Positions 39,610 to 47,711 of a DNA stretch of 64,000 bases are shown in pieces. The notes under the pieces were generated by a model. It did not search any database and was not told the origin of the DNA. It saw only the letters and a program-made list of their open reading frames with translations. A program made the position numbers and the translations under genes. The number at the start of each line of letters is the position of its first letter. The stretch's first letter is position 1. Source of the stretch: Xenorhabdus miraniensis. GTDB taxonomy: Bacteria > Pseudomonadota > Gammaproteobacteria > Enterobacterales > Enterobacteriaceae. The stretch lies in assembly GCF_002632615.1 (NCBI RefSeq), contig NZ_NITZ01000004.1:197077-261076 (forward strand). Direction: 5' to 3'.

Positions 39610-40641
39610 TTATATTAAGATATAGTTTGGTTTGTATTTCCAATCCTTAGCATCTGTGATTTCTCCTGTTTGTGGTTCTATAATTTTAACTTTGAGTTCA
39701 GGGGTGATATATATGTTAACGGCATGTGCAGTTTTTTTAGTATTCCCCAATATTATCCCAATTGCATATCCATAAATTTCTTTATCTGAATAGGCTTCTT
39801 TGCTGGCTTGTGCTTTGTATACAAGGCTAAAATCATCACAATCAAAAACTTGTTTTCTATATGTGTAATTTTCCAGTCCTGACTTTTTGTATATATCTTC
39901 CGCTTTTTTGTCTGAAACTAACCTATAGAGTGTATCCATGGTTCGCAGGTTTGCTAAATTGAATTGAATTTTTGGCCAGGTTTTTTCTAGTAAGGTTTTT
40001 ATGAGTCTTGCTTTAATAAAATGGGGGTGAAGAGTAAATAGACTGTATTTTTTATGGGATGCAGTTAGCCAAGTCCATTGCTTAGATTTATCATGAGTAT
40101 GACTGAATAAAAACATTTCTGTTCCCTGATTATTCCAAATGAGTCTATATTTCTTCATTCCATCTTCCGTTTTGACATACTCTTTTTTGAGTGCGATTCG
40201 TTTATCCTCTGGGGAAGAATTAGGCGCATCCCAGCATATTTTAGTGGTTTCTTCAGATGTATCATAGGCATACATGAAGAACCTTTTTCCTTGGTATGCA
40301 CCGGTCACTCTCATTGGATTTCCTGGTGTTTTCAGAGTCCTAAGTTCTAATATGATAAAGGCATAAGAATATTTTTCTGAGCCCATATACGCGCGCTTTT
40401 TATCATATTCTATATCATCGATACATAGGGTGCGTTTATGATCATCTATAATTAGATATGAAACGTGAGGGTTTATTTTATCTTCGGGAGGTACAGGGAC
40501 ATTCTCCATGATAAAAGAAGAGTCATTTGGGGAGAGCGAAATGGGATCCTCACTATGATTCATATTTTCTGACTCTGGAAACGTAGATTTATCTGAATCG
40601 GATATGCTGGGTGTTTTAATTGTTTTGTCTTTATTTTCCAT
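39610..40641 (-). CDS. Protein with a MOA-type cysteine-protease C-terminal domain
   Basis: 343 residues. The last ~100 resemble the C-terminal protease domain of Marasmius oreades agglutinin: VFDCDDF (Cys268), GIILGNTKKTAHAVN (His306) and IIEPQTG (Glu322) match MOA YDCDDF, AHAYN and FEPQNG in order, with similar spacing, giving a papain-like Cys-His-Glu set. MOA is Ca-dependent; Asp residues after the Cys are kept. The first ~55 residues are acidic and Ser/Pro-rich; 60-230 have no QxW beta-trefoil repeat and are not recognised. No signal peptide. Candidate effector or toxin. Confidence 0.65.
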   Translation of the reverse strand: MENKDKTIKTPSISDSDKSTFPESENMNHSEDPISLSPNDSSFIMENVPVPPEDKINPHVSYLIIDDHKRTLCIDDIEYDKKRAYMGSEKYSYAFIILELRTLKTPGNPMRVTGAYQGKRFFMYAYDTSEETTKICWDAPNSSPEDKRIALKKEYVKTEDGMKKYRLIWNNQGTEMFLFSHTHDKSKQWTWLTASHKKYSLFTLHPHFIKARLIKTLLEKTWPKIQFNLANLRTMDTLYRLVSDKKAEDIYKKSGLENYTYRKQVFDCDDFSLVYKAQASKEAYSDKEIYGYAIGIILGNTKKTAHAVNIYITPELKVKIIEPQTGEITDAKDWKYKPNYILI

Positions 40642-40839
40642 AACATAGTTACCTTATTTTTTATATTGGTTACCTCAAACACAGCCTATCAATTAGTTAA
40701 ACAAGAGCGATAAATGGAAAACATCATATTTTATGTCATAAAGGGAGTGCTGAGATGGTATTCAATTTTTAGTATAGAAGTAGTTTGAATACTTCGCCAG
40801 AGTGGGGAAGTTTTTTTAATGTCTGCTGGGATAGGCATT

Positions 40840-40860
40840 AAGTCACCCATAGGGTGACTT
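40840..40860 (-). terminator. Hairpin downstream of the MPH-like gene
   Basis: 9-bp stem AAGTCACCC/GGGTGACTT with a three-base loop, 56 bases past the stop on the minus strand; followed by TAATG, so a weak terminator at best. Confidence 0.5.
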
Positions 40861-40915
40861 ATTTCAGTAAGAAAATACGAATGAAGATTTAATATACTAA
40901 CAGTGAATAACGGTG

Positions 40916-41911
40916 TTAATCATTTATTTTCAGTGGATTAGTATATTCAACTGGTACCCAGGTATACCCTTGTGCATCTTTACGGATATGTCCGATACCA
41001 GGAAAAGGTAAATGTGCAGCACCAATTAACCATTTTTCTTTTGCGGCTTTTTTGAAAATAGCTTTACGTGCTTCAACGGCTTTATCATTATTTATATCAT
41101 ATTCTATAGCAACTTCTGGGTGCATAAATTGCACTGAATAGGCGTGAACAATATCCCCCCAAATCAGCATGTTATTTTTACCAGAGTGTAATTTAAATGA
41201 TGTATGGCCTGGAGTATGGCCAAAAGTTGATATTGCTTCGATACCAGAAATGATGTTATCTCCGTTTTTGAAGGTACGGAATGCGTTTTTAGCAATATAG
41301 GGCGCCAGCGCATCTTGGACCATTTTGAGAATAGCGCGCTCTCCTTCAGGGGCCGCAGCCATAGTTTCAGGATTCAACCAGTAATCTTTTTCTTCTTGAG
41401 AAACGTAGATAACGGCGTTAGGGAATACCATTTTCCCATCTGCGGAAGCGATACCACAAGAATGATCGGGGTGCAGATGTGTAAGCAATACTGTTTTTAC
41501 CTCTTCCGGTGAATAGCCTGCGGCACGGATATTGTCCACGGCATTTCCCATCGTAGGGCCAAAACATTTGCTTGAACCCGTATCAATTAATACCAACCCC
41601 TCTTTGGTATTGGCGAGGTAGGCATTTACCGCTGTCTGAACGCCATTCTTTCCTTCAACAAGGAACATGCGAGCAAGCAGCGTCTGAATATCTTTTGCTC
41701 CAATGTCTTTCAGTAATGCGGAGGGAATATAGAGATATCCATCATAAATAGCGGTAACCATGAAATCCCCAACCATTTGATGATAGTAACCCGGTACCTG
41801 ATTAATGATTGGGTCAGTTGATTTTGCAAAAGCAGTGGGTATTGCTGAAGTTACGACAGTAGTAAGAGCAAGTGTAATAGCAAGATAGGATGCTTTAAAA
41901 ATGTTTTTCAT
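40916..41911 (-). CDS. Secreted metallo-beta-lactamase-fold hydrolase, methyl-parathion-hydrolase-like
   Basis: 331 residues, Sec signal (cleavage after about residue 29, TAFA|KS). Binuclear metal ligands: HLHPDH (145-150), His in FGHTPGHTS (230-238), Asp253 in LIWGDIVHA and His300 in AAHLPFPGIGHIR. The whole order, with VPGYYHQMVGDFMVTAIYDG, DTGSSKCFGPTMG and AHLPFPGIGHI, follows methyl parathion hydrolase as I remember it, so a lactonase or phosphotriesterase activity is plausible. Quorum-signal hydrolysis is only a possibility. AGGAG before the start. Monocistronic by appearance. Confidence 0.82.
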   Translation of the reverse strand: MKNIFKASYLAITLALTTVVTSAIPTAFAKSTDPIINQVPGYYHQMVGDFMVTAIYDGYLYIPSALLKDIGAKDIQTLLARMFLVEGKNGVQTAVNAYLANTKEGLVLIDTGSSKCFGPTMGNAVDNIRAAGYSPEEVKTVLLTHLHPDHSCGIASADGKMVFPNAVIYVSQEEKDYWLNPETMAAAPEGERAILKMVQDALAPYIAKNAFRTFKNGDNIISGIEAISTFGHTPGHTSFKLHSGKNNMLIWGDIVHAYSVQFMHPEVAIEYDINNDKAVEARKAIFKKAAKEKWLIGAAHLPFPGIGHIRKDAQGYTWVPVEYTNPLKIND

Positions 41912-42232
41912 TAAATACTCCTGATAAATGAGGATGAAATAATGCTGTCATATTTGTTGGATCTGTTAGCTTTATTTAAAGAGTTGAATAAAGTTTCCAG
42001 ATACTTTCTTTTACAACGGGTAAAAAACTGCCAAGTTCATCAATGTAATAGATTAAATATCAATGAGTATATAATTATGTTTGTAATTATATTATTTTTT
42101 GTGGGTATCCAAATGAAATTATTTCTATTTTTAACTGTACTTTATTTTTCAATCAGCCTATTCTTCAATGATTGATTAGGACGCAAAAAATAGACTGAGT
42201 GATGTTGTGAAATATAATTAAAAGCTATTTAT

Positions 42233-42883
42233 TCAGGAGCAGACATCCGTAGAAATTTCGCTGGCGAAATTATCTGTTGTTTTAACTACAGCGTCTTCAT
42301 CGACAAAGATCTGAGTTCCCATTGTCAGGCTGGCAGTGATTTGGGGGATATGGCAGAGAGAAGCCGATGCTCCCATACTTAAATTCACTTTGGCGGAATT
42401 GGCCCTGAATTTCTGAGCGCTTTTATTAAATACAGCCCCCATTCCCAGAGTAAGATCAAGGTAATTGGTTTTACCTGCAACATCAATTTTGCTACCCATT
42501 TCACCTGAAACTGCCAGATTTTCACTATCGACGGCACAAGCATCTATTTGCGTTTTTACCCCGGATTTAGTGGATAAATTCTTCAGTGGTTTGTCAGTGT
42601 ATAGCGTAATTTTAACGCCTGAGGTGAGAAAATTATCTTCTTTAGCCGCTTCGTTAATCAGATTAAGTGTATCGTTATCACGACTGATATTGAGTTTATT
42701 GATGGAAGATTGTGTTCCTTTGGCTTTTAATGAAGGCGTTGTCGCACATTTTATTGTTAAAGCAATACCATTTTGCGCGTTAACAGAGGTGAAACTCTGT
42801 ATCTCAATGGTTTTTTCTGCTGCTATTGCGGGAGGTAATGCAGTTCCTGAAATTAATGCTGCTAAAATTGCTATCTTTTTCAT
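42233..42883 (-). CDS. Exported DUF2807 (GIN-domain) protein
   Basis: 216 residues from ATG 42883 (AGAGGTA upstream); a start 36 bases earlier would place a non-signal stretch before the clear signal peptide MKKIAILAALISGTALPPAI. The mature part is repetitive beta-strand sequence with alternating small residues (SGVKTQIDAC, SGEMGSKIDVAG, NLSMGASASLC, LTMGTQIFVDED), typical of DUF2807 beta-helix domains. Role unknown in any family member I can name. Cys in IDACAVD, ASLCHIP and STDVCS-end. Confidence 0.7.
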   Translation of the reverse strand: MKKIAILAALISGTALPPAIAAEKTIEIQSFTSVNAQNGIALTIKCATTPSLKAKGTQSSINKLNISRDNDTLNLINEAAKEDNFLTSGVKITLYTDKPLKNLSTKSGVKTQIDACAVDSENLAVSGEMGSKIDVAGKTNYLDLTLGMGAVFNKSAQKFRANSAKVNLSMGASASLCHIPQITASLTMGTQIFVDEDAVVKTTDNFASEISTDVCS

Positions 42884-43025
42884 AAAAATACCTCTATAAG
42901 TAGGGATAATATTTATCATTTGAACAAAATATTAGAAATAACTTTTAAATATTCCTTAAAAAGAATCCCATATCTTAAGACTAAATTTTTCAGAATTTAT
43001 CTCTGATTAATAGATATGTGACTTT

Positions 43026-43487
43026 CTAAAGTTTTTCCAAAATAATTGCCCCAGTTCCTTTTTCTCCCAAAATATCATTCGGATTGCGTAAAGGGCAGTC
43101 TGTAAGTGAAAGGCAGCCGCAGCCAATACAGCTACTTAAGTCATTGCGTAGCCGGGTCAATATCTTGATGCGCTTATCCAACATATCCCGCCATTGTGAA
43201 GAAATTATCTGCCATTGTTCTGCGGTCAGATTACTGTTGGGAGGGAACTGACATAAAACAGCCTGAATTTCTTTAAGAGGGATCCCGGTACTTTGAGCAG
43301 CTTTAATAATCGCAAGATAACGCAGGACAACGGAAGGAAAACGACGCTGATTACCGTGGCTGCGTGAACTTTTGATTAGCCCTTTTGCTTCATAAAAGTG
43401 AATCGCTGATATCGCGATTCCACTGCGTTTTGAAACTTCGCCAATGGTCAAGGCGCGATTGAAATCAATGTGCTTATTTTTTACCAT
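43026..43487 (-). CDS. soxR: Redox-sensitive activator SoxR
   Basis: 153 residues, MerR family. [23 protein letters not shown], dimer helix, then the 2Fe-2S cysteines in [12 protein letters not shown] (Cys120, 123, 125, 131), all present, and the end [16 protein letters not shown] 43487 with GAGGT eight bases upstream was chosen over an in-frame start 69 bases earlier, which would span the SoxR operator. In enterobacteria soxS is divergent; here mepB occupies that place on the same strand as soxR. Confidence 0.95.
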   Translation of the reverse strand: MVKNKHIDFNRALTIGEVSKRSGIAISAIHFYEAKGLIKSSRSHGNQRRFPSVVLRYLAIIKAAQSTGIPLKEIQAVLCQFPPNSNLTAEQWQIISSQWRDMLDKRIKILTRLRNDLSSCIGCGCLSLTDCPLRNPNDILGEKGTGAIILEKL

Positions 43488-43492
43488 CCCTA

Positions 43493-43523
43493 TTGACCTC
43501 AAGTTAACTTTAGGTTTTATAGC
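43493..43523 (+). promoter_or_regulatory. SoxR-type promoter pointing away from soxR
   Basis: TTGACC (-35), spacer of exactly 19 bases, TATAGC (-10). The spacer with the last -35 bases reads CCTCAAGTTAACTTTAGG, nearly the E. coli soxS operator CCTCAAGTTAACTTGAGG. The overlong 19-base spacer is the hallmark of SoxR promoters. It fires to the right, antisense into mepB. Confidence 0.8.
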
Positions 43524-43571
43524 GCAAAGTTTCATTGAAAATACGCTTGAGAGCAATTTTTATCATTTCAT

Positions 43572-44111
43572 TTAGTTATGACAAAGCGAAAAAATATTCT
43601 TAAATTGTTCGATAGCAGCTTTTTGATTATTGAAATTGATAAAGTATAAGGACTGCCATTTTTGTGTCTGGATGGCCTGCTTTGATGCAGGCGATACCCA
43701 TGTTGGGTAAACACGAATGGCTCTTTTGCCTTCTTTAGAGTGAGTTGAGAAAATTCCTTTTGTGATTAGAAGATTCGAATCAAACAGAAAAATTCCTTTT
43801 TGCGTCTCAGAAAACGTGGCGATTAAACAGAAATCAATGTCATCACTTTGTTCAAAAGGCGTTATGTCTGAATTTGGTGTAGGCCGTTTCCAGAGTGTGG
43901 CAAATTGGCCTTGTTTATTGGGTGTGATTTTACCTTGGCGAAATACGATCGATTTTCCGTTCAGTTGAAAGCGTATGGCGGCATAATCACGGCTTTCTGT
44001 TTCACGATAAGGAGCGCTGCCTAGTTGAAACCCTGAGGGGAGTAAGAGATAGTCTTTAATTTCAGTAAAAACATCGGGGAGGTTATTTTTGTTTGATTTT
44101 AATGAGGTCAA
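43572..44111 (-). CDS. MepB-family protein
   Basis: 179 residues. Recognised by SIVFRQGKITPNKQGQFATL, DIDFCLIATFSE, GIFSTHSKEGKRAIRVYPTW and TQKWQSLYFINF, which follow Staphylococcus MepB. That protein is encoded with the MepR-MepA multidrug system but its own role is unknown. Start is TTG 44111 with AGGAG nine bases upstream; no nearer ATG. It lies 84 bases upstream of soxR on the same strand, so soxR may be co-transcribed. Confidence 0.82.
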   Translation of the reverse strand: MTSLKSNKNNLPDVFTEIKDYLLLPSGFQLGSAPYRETESRDYAAIRFQLNGKSIVFRQGKITPNKQGQFATLWKRPTPNSDITPFEQSDDIDFCLIATFSETQKGIFLFDSNLLITKGIFSTHSKEGKRAIRVYPTWVSPASKQAIQTQKWQSLYFINFNNQKAAIEQFKNIFSLCHN

Positions 44112-44271
44112 TTTATATTTCTCCTAACCTTATATAAACAAATCAGTAAAGTCATTGTATTTTAGTGATGTTCTGGCTTTATTCTATATAAAATTCAGTA
44201 AATTATGTCCTTGAACCGCGATTTTCTGATAGTAGTGGTAAATTTTTTTCATGAGTCGAATTCATCAATAA

Positions 44272-45162
44272 TTATTCAGATTTGGAAACTTTTAATGCCA
44301 TAATGGCATGTAAGCTATTCGTAATTAAAGCAATGAGAATAATACTTCCACCGATAAATGTATAAGCACTAGGAATGTCGCCAAAGGTAAGCCATATCCA
44401 AATTGGGCCAAGAACTGCTTCTAACAGTAAGAAAAAACCCAGATGAGGGGAGGGTATTAATTTTGAAGATTTAGCTATCAATGTAAGGGCTAAAAATACT
44501 ATTACAGATCCTTCTATTAAAATTAAAAAAAACTTGAATAATGAAATAGCAAAGTTAATATCAAAATAAAAATATAACAATACAGCGGAAAATATTGCTC
44601 CAATAGAAGGGGTTAAAGATAGATCTTTTTTACTAACTCGGCCAACAACGAAAGCAGCAGCCATAGACATTGCTGTCAGTAAGGCAGTAATATCCCCAAT
44701 TGATACAGAAAGGCTCGTTTGGGAGCCGAACATTACGATAGTTATCCCTACTATAGAAATAACAAATGATAATACCGTTATGCGGCTTACAATCTCTTTA
44801 GTGACAATCCATGAAAATATAGCGGCCCAAAGTGGAGCCGTGCTGATTATAAACAACATATTTGAGATGGATGTTGTCATTGCAGAGATCGGAAATAATA
44901 CTGATGATAAACCGTAGAAAAAAGAAGCAAGGAGAAAATCCTTATTATATATTACCTCTTTTTTAATTTTACTTTTCCCTTTAAAAAAAGAAAATACAAT
45001 AATTAATATCATTGGCAGTGACATGGAAAAAGAACGCCAAAATGCAATTTGATCTGGGCTAAAATTGATAGCTCGTATAAAAACAGTATCAAAACTTAGA
45101 GTGATTCCACCTAAAAGGGCACATAGGTAACCCACTTTGGCTGTATGGCTTACAGTATTCAT
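44272..45162 (-). CDS. EamA/DMT-superfamily exporter
   Basis: 296 residues, ten membrane helices in two EamA repeats (first LCALLGGITLSFDTVFIRA, second starting LTAMSMAAAFVVGRVSKKD). DMT exporters move amino acids, nucleosides and other metabolites. ATGA overlap with the preceding gene (45159-45162), so it is translationally coupled as the last gene of the four-gene operon. Most probably exports the operon's product; substrate not known. Confidence 0.85.
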   Translation of the reverse strand: MNTVSHTAKVGYLCALLGGITLSFDTVFIRAINFSPDQIAFWRSFSMSLPMILIIVFSFFKGKSKIKKEVIYNKDFLLASFFYGLSSVLFPISAMTTSISNMLFIISTAPLWAAIFSWIVTKEIVSRITVLSFVISIVGITIVMFGSQTSLSVSIGDITALLTAMSMAAAFVVGRVSKKDLSLTPSIGAIFSAVLLYFYFDINFAISLFKFFLILIEGSVIVFLALTLIAKSSKLIPSPHLGFFLLLEAVLGPIWIWLTFGDIPSAYTFIGGSIILIALITNSLHAIMALKVSKSE

Positions 45163-46037
45163 AATAATCCTTGTATATATTTAATTAATTGTGAGTTGCA
45201 ATTAATTGGCTCTGAGTTGATATTACCATTTTTATAGCAACTGAATCTATAACTCATTTCCCCTATTTTTTTCATAGTTATAACGGGGTTTTTATTGTAA
45301 GGTATATTGTCTAAATTAAAATTAGATTGAAAAACAACAAATGGAGTTTTTGATTTTAATGGAGTGATACATTTAAAACCTATTTCTTCTAATTGATTTA
45401 TCTCGTTATCCATTAAGCTGAAGTAAGCAACATTAAAAATTTTGGGGTCGTTTTTTAATTTAATTAGTGTATCACTGTACATTCTAATATCAACTGTACC
45501 TGATTCGGATATTTTTGCTATTTTTGATATCTCTGGGTAATGATTTTTATTATGAATACAAAGAACACCTAAACCAGCCTGAATAGCCAGATGTTTATGT
45601 AATGGAAAAAATAGTATCTTAGAAGACGTGGCAATTTTATGATACCATATAGTACCTATAGATTGAGCCGCATCTAAAACAAAATCAGATTCTTTTAATG
45701 AGCAAATTGCTCCTGTTTGTGGGTCGATATGTGTTAATAATGGAATAGAGTGTGAAAAGGGAATTGTTGTAATATTATTAAATGGAGCATAGCAACCCTC
45801 TCTAATCGATATAGAGATGGAATTCATATTTAGCCCATAGATTACATTCAGTAAACAATGAGTGCTATTATTCAGTAGGAATATTTCTTCATGTTCGAGC
45901 TGTAAATGCTCCCTAAGATTTTTCTTTATTTCTTTCCGAATAATATTGACTTTTTTATAGTAATTATTATTACCCTTATCTTTAGAGGTAAATGCTAAAA
46001 GTTTTGAATTTATCGCTGAATCATCTAGGAAGTTCAT
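45159..46037 (-). CDS. Class-V aminotransferase / cysteine-desulfurase-like protein
   Basis: 292 residues, shorter than classical members (~380). PLP-fold landmarks: EIFLLNNSTHCLLNVIYGL (cofactor-loop region), DFVLDAAQSIG with Asp122 and Gln125 as in DxAQ of cysteine desulfurases, and FFPLHKHLAIQAGLGVL with Lys148 in the HK position of the internal aldimine. The C-terminal small domain is short. Amino-acid lyase, transaminase or desulfurase cannot be told apart. Start overlaps the NUDIX stop by one base (TAATG). Confidence 0.6.
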   Translation of the reverse strand: MNFLDDSAINSKLLAFTSKDKGNNNYYKKVNIIRKEIKKNLREHLQLEHEEIFLLNNSTHCLLNVIYGLNMNSISISIREGCYAPFNNITTIPFSHSIPLLTHIDPQTGAICSLKESDFVLDAAQSIGTIWYHKIATSSKILFFPLHKHLAIQAGLGVLCIHNKNHYPEISKIAKISESGTVDIRMYSDTLIKLKNDPKIFNVAYFSLMDNEINQLEEIGFKCITPLKSKTPFVVFQSNFNLDNIPYNKNPVITMKKIGEMSYRFSCYKNGNINSEPINCNSQLIKYIQGLL

Positions 46038-46426
46038 TATTCTATCAAGCCGATTTTTTTGAGTTTTGGGATAATGGCCTCTTTAAAAATATTTCCTATC
46101 TGCATTTTTTCGGCGTCTTTTGATGTGATCCACCTTAAATCAGTAATTTCTGAACAGGGAGAAGGTATTCCTTTTATATCAATTAACCATGAATTAATTT
46201 CAATGGGTTCATTTTCAAAAACAGATTTTGAGTAATCGACGCTAAAATGAATAGGGTTGACAAATGTGACACCAATTTCCTCTTGTATTTCACGGGCTAA
46301 ACATTCAATCTGAGACTCATTACTTTCAATTTTACCACCAGGTGATATATATATGGAGGTTTTATGTTTTCTAACTACAAGTAATTTTTTATTCCTGATA
46401 ACTATGGCAGCGCATTTTCTTATCAT
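46037..46426 (-). CDS. NUDIX hydrolase
   Basis: 129 residues with a complete Nudix box, residues 31-53: G-x5-E-x7-REIQEEIGV, preceded by SPGGK. Hydrolyses a nucleoside diphosphate linked to another group; small MutT-like size. GGAGG five bases before ATG. Third from the promoter-distal end, 27 bases after the PP-loop gene. Could clear a nucleotide by-product or make the intermediate of the pathway. Confidence 0.9.
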   Translation of the reverse strand: MIRKCAAIVIRNKKLLVVRKHKTSIYISPGGKIESNESQIECLAREIQEEIGVTFVNPIHFSVDYSKSVFENEPIEINSWLIDIKGIPSPCSEITDLRWITSKDAEKMQIGNIFKEAIIPKLKKIGLIE

Positions 46427-46453
46427 AAAACCTCCATCATATTTAATTTGATT

Positions 46454-47137
46454 TTAACAACATTCTTCCACTGCCTTGACAACAATACCACCAGTAAGGA
46501 ATTCAATTATGTCCCTGCATTTACTTTCTTTTCTCTTTAGATAGTCAAGGATGGTTTCGTCAGAAGCGGGTGTGAAGCTATCGGCGAAAATTGAAATTCC
46601 TTCCAAAGATTTAGTAGAGATACCTGCTTGCAATAAACGATATTTCACATCGTCTTGTGATTGGGCAAATTCGTATATGGGGCTATTGTATTCAATTCCA
46701 TATCCTTTCATAAATTCGACAAAATACTCTTTTGCTATTAGCCTTTGCTCAGGAAACTCTTTCTGATAATGAGTGATTCCATCATTAATAATTTTGATTC
46801 CATGCCGCATACAGTAGTCAATAATGTGTGCATGAATTGCAATTTTTTCACCAAGAAGAACGAGGTTTTTTTTATCTTTTAGTATATCATCTTCTAAAGT
46901 TTCAATGGCTAGAGTTCGAAAAGAGCCACTTATATCTTCAATCTTATGCGAAACGACAAGATCGCCGAATCTGTCTTTTAGCTCTTGTACTCGGTGGTTA
47001 AGAATTCCTCTGTGTAGCGAACAACCACTGCTGGCTGTAAATAAATGCACTGGAACGCTTTTTAGCATTAGATGTACTGCGACTAAAGTGCTGTCCCGTC
47101 CACCTGTAAACATGACTAATTGAGCTTGCTTATTCAT
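46454..47137 (-). CDS. PP-loop ATP pyrophosphatase (QueC-like)
   Basis: 227 residues. ATP-binding PP-loop [10 protein letters not shown] (11-20), a variant of SGGxDS, and a later [13 protein letters not shown]. This superfamily activates a carboxyl or carbonyl by adenylation before amide or thio transfer (QueC, TilS, ThiI, GMP synthetase). Cys at 39, 109, 207 and a C-terminal Cys-Cys; no clear QueC CxxC zinc set. First gene of the operon with AAGGA upstream. I know no characterised protein that it matches throughout. Confidence 0.7.
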   Translation of the reverse strand: MNKQAQLVMFTGGRDSTLVAVHLMLKSVPVHLFTASSGCSLHRGILNHRVQELKDRFGDLVVSHKIEDISGSFRTLAIETLEDDILKDKKNLVLLGEKIAIHAHIIDYCMRHGIKIINDGITHYQKEFPEQRLIAKEYFVEFMKGYGIEYNSPIYEFAQSQDDVKYRLLQAGISTKSLEGISIFADSFTPASDETILDYLKRKESKCRDIIEFLTGGIVVKAVEECC

Positions 47138-47577
47138 TTTTTATTCCTTGTTTTTTAATTGCTATAATTTCCGGTATAGGGTTTGTGGTAAATCAATTGA
47201 GATTATTTTCTAAAATAAACTTTTTGGAAAAGAACTTTTCCTTGATTAATTGTTTCTACTGTTCTGGTTAAGTATGTAAATATTTTTTTGAATTGATTTT
47301 GAAGCTTTGATTGTTTTTGATCTGCCTTGTGAGAGAACTTCTATGCAAATAATTATAATGTAATATATCAATATTATTACATTTTGAAATTTTTACTTCA
47401 TTTGATATTTATTATTGAAAATCACATAGACGTAATAACCTTATTCCAATTTACTATAAGCATCAATAATATTATACAAAACAGATGGAATATAAAATAT
47501 ACGCTGATCTAGGTCACATATTCAAAGTGTTGTTCTTTATATGTGCTCTCTATTTTCAATGCGAAGAGAAACCTTAA
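47138..47577. other. AT-rich upstream region of the four-gene operon
   Basis: 440 bases, very AT-rich, no gene seen. Must contain the promoter of the operon on the minus strand; no clear consensus promoter picked out. Confidence 0.5.
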
Positions 47578-47658
47578 ATGGCAATGGTAGAAGTTCAATG
47601 TCGGGTTTGTCATCAAACTCAAGATGTATTCCTAGTTGCGCCTGCTAAGACGGAATAA
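47578..47658 (+). pseudogene. Relic of an IS1-family InsA N-terminus
   Basis: 26 codons, MAMVEVQCRVCHQTQDVF.., then a stop. Many IS1-type InsA proteins begin MA(K/S)V.V.C..C.QT..V, so the match covers about 18 residues including the zinc-binding Cys pair; the frame ends before the next pair. At the right end of the island, where mobile remnants are expected. Confidence 0.4.
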
Positions 47659-47687
47659 AATAACTCCCCATCCAAAAGGACAGGGAG
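47652..47687 (-). terminator. Terminator of mltD
   Basis: CTCCCTGTCC/GGATGGGGAG stem on the minus strand (two G-U pairs), loop TTTT, then TTATTTTATT. Confidence 0.8.
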
Positions 47688-47711
47688 CCATGCTGGAGAG
47701 AACAAACTTAC

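Noticed and set aside
41942..42175. Open frame of 77 codons, hydrophobic end
   Set aside because: Overlaps the upstream region of the MPH-like gene; a weak AGGA precedes it but composition is that of AT-rich non-coding DNA. Kept out of the gene list.
43524..44111. soxS on the plus strand
   Set aside because: No AraC-type frame there; the minus-strand mepB reads cleanly.
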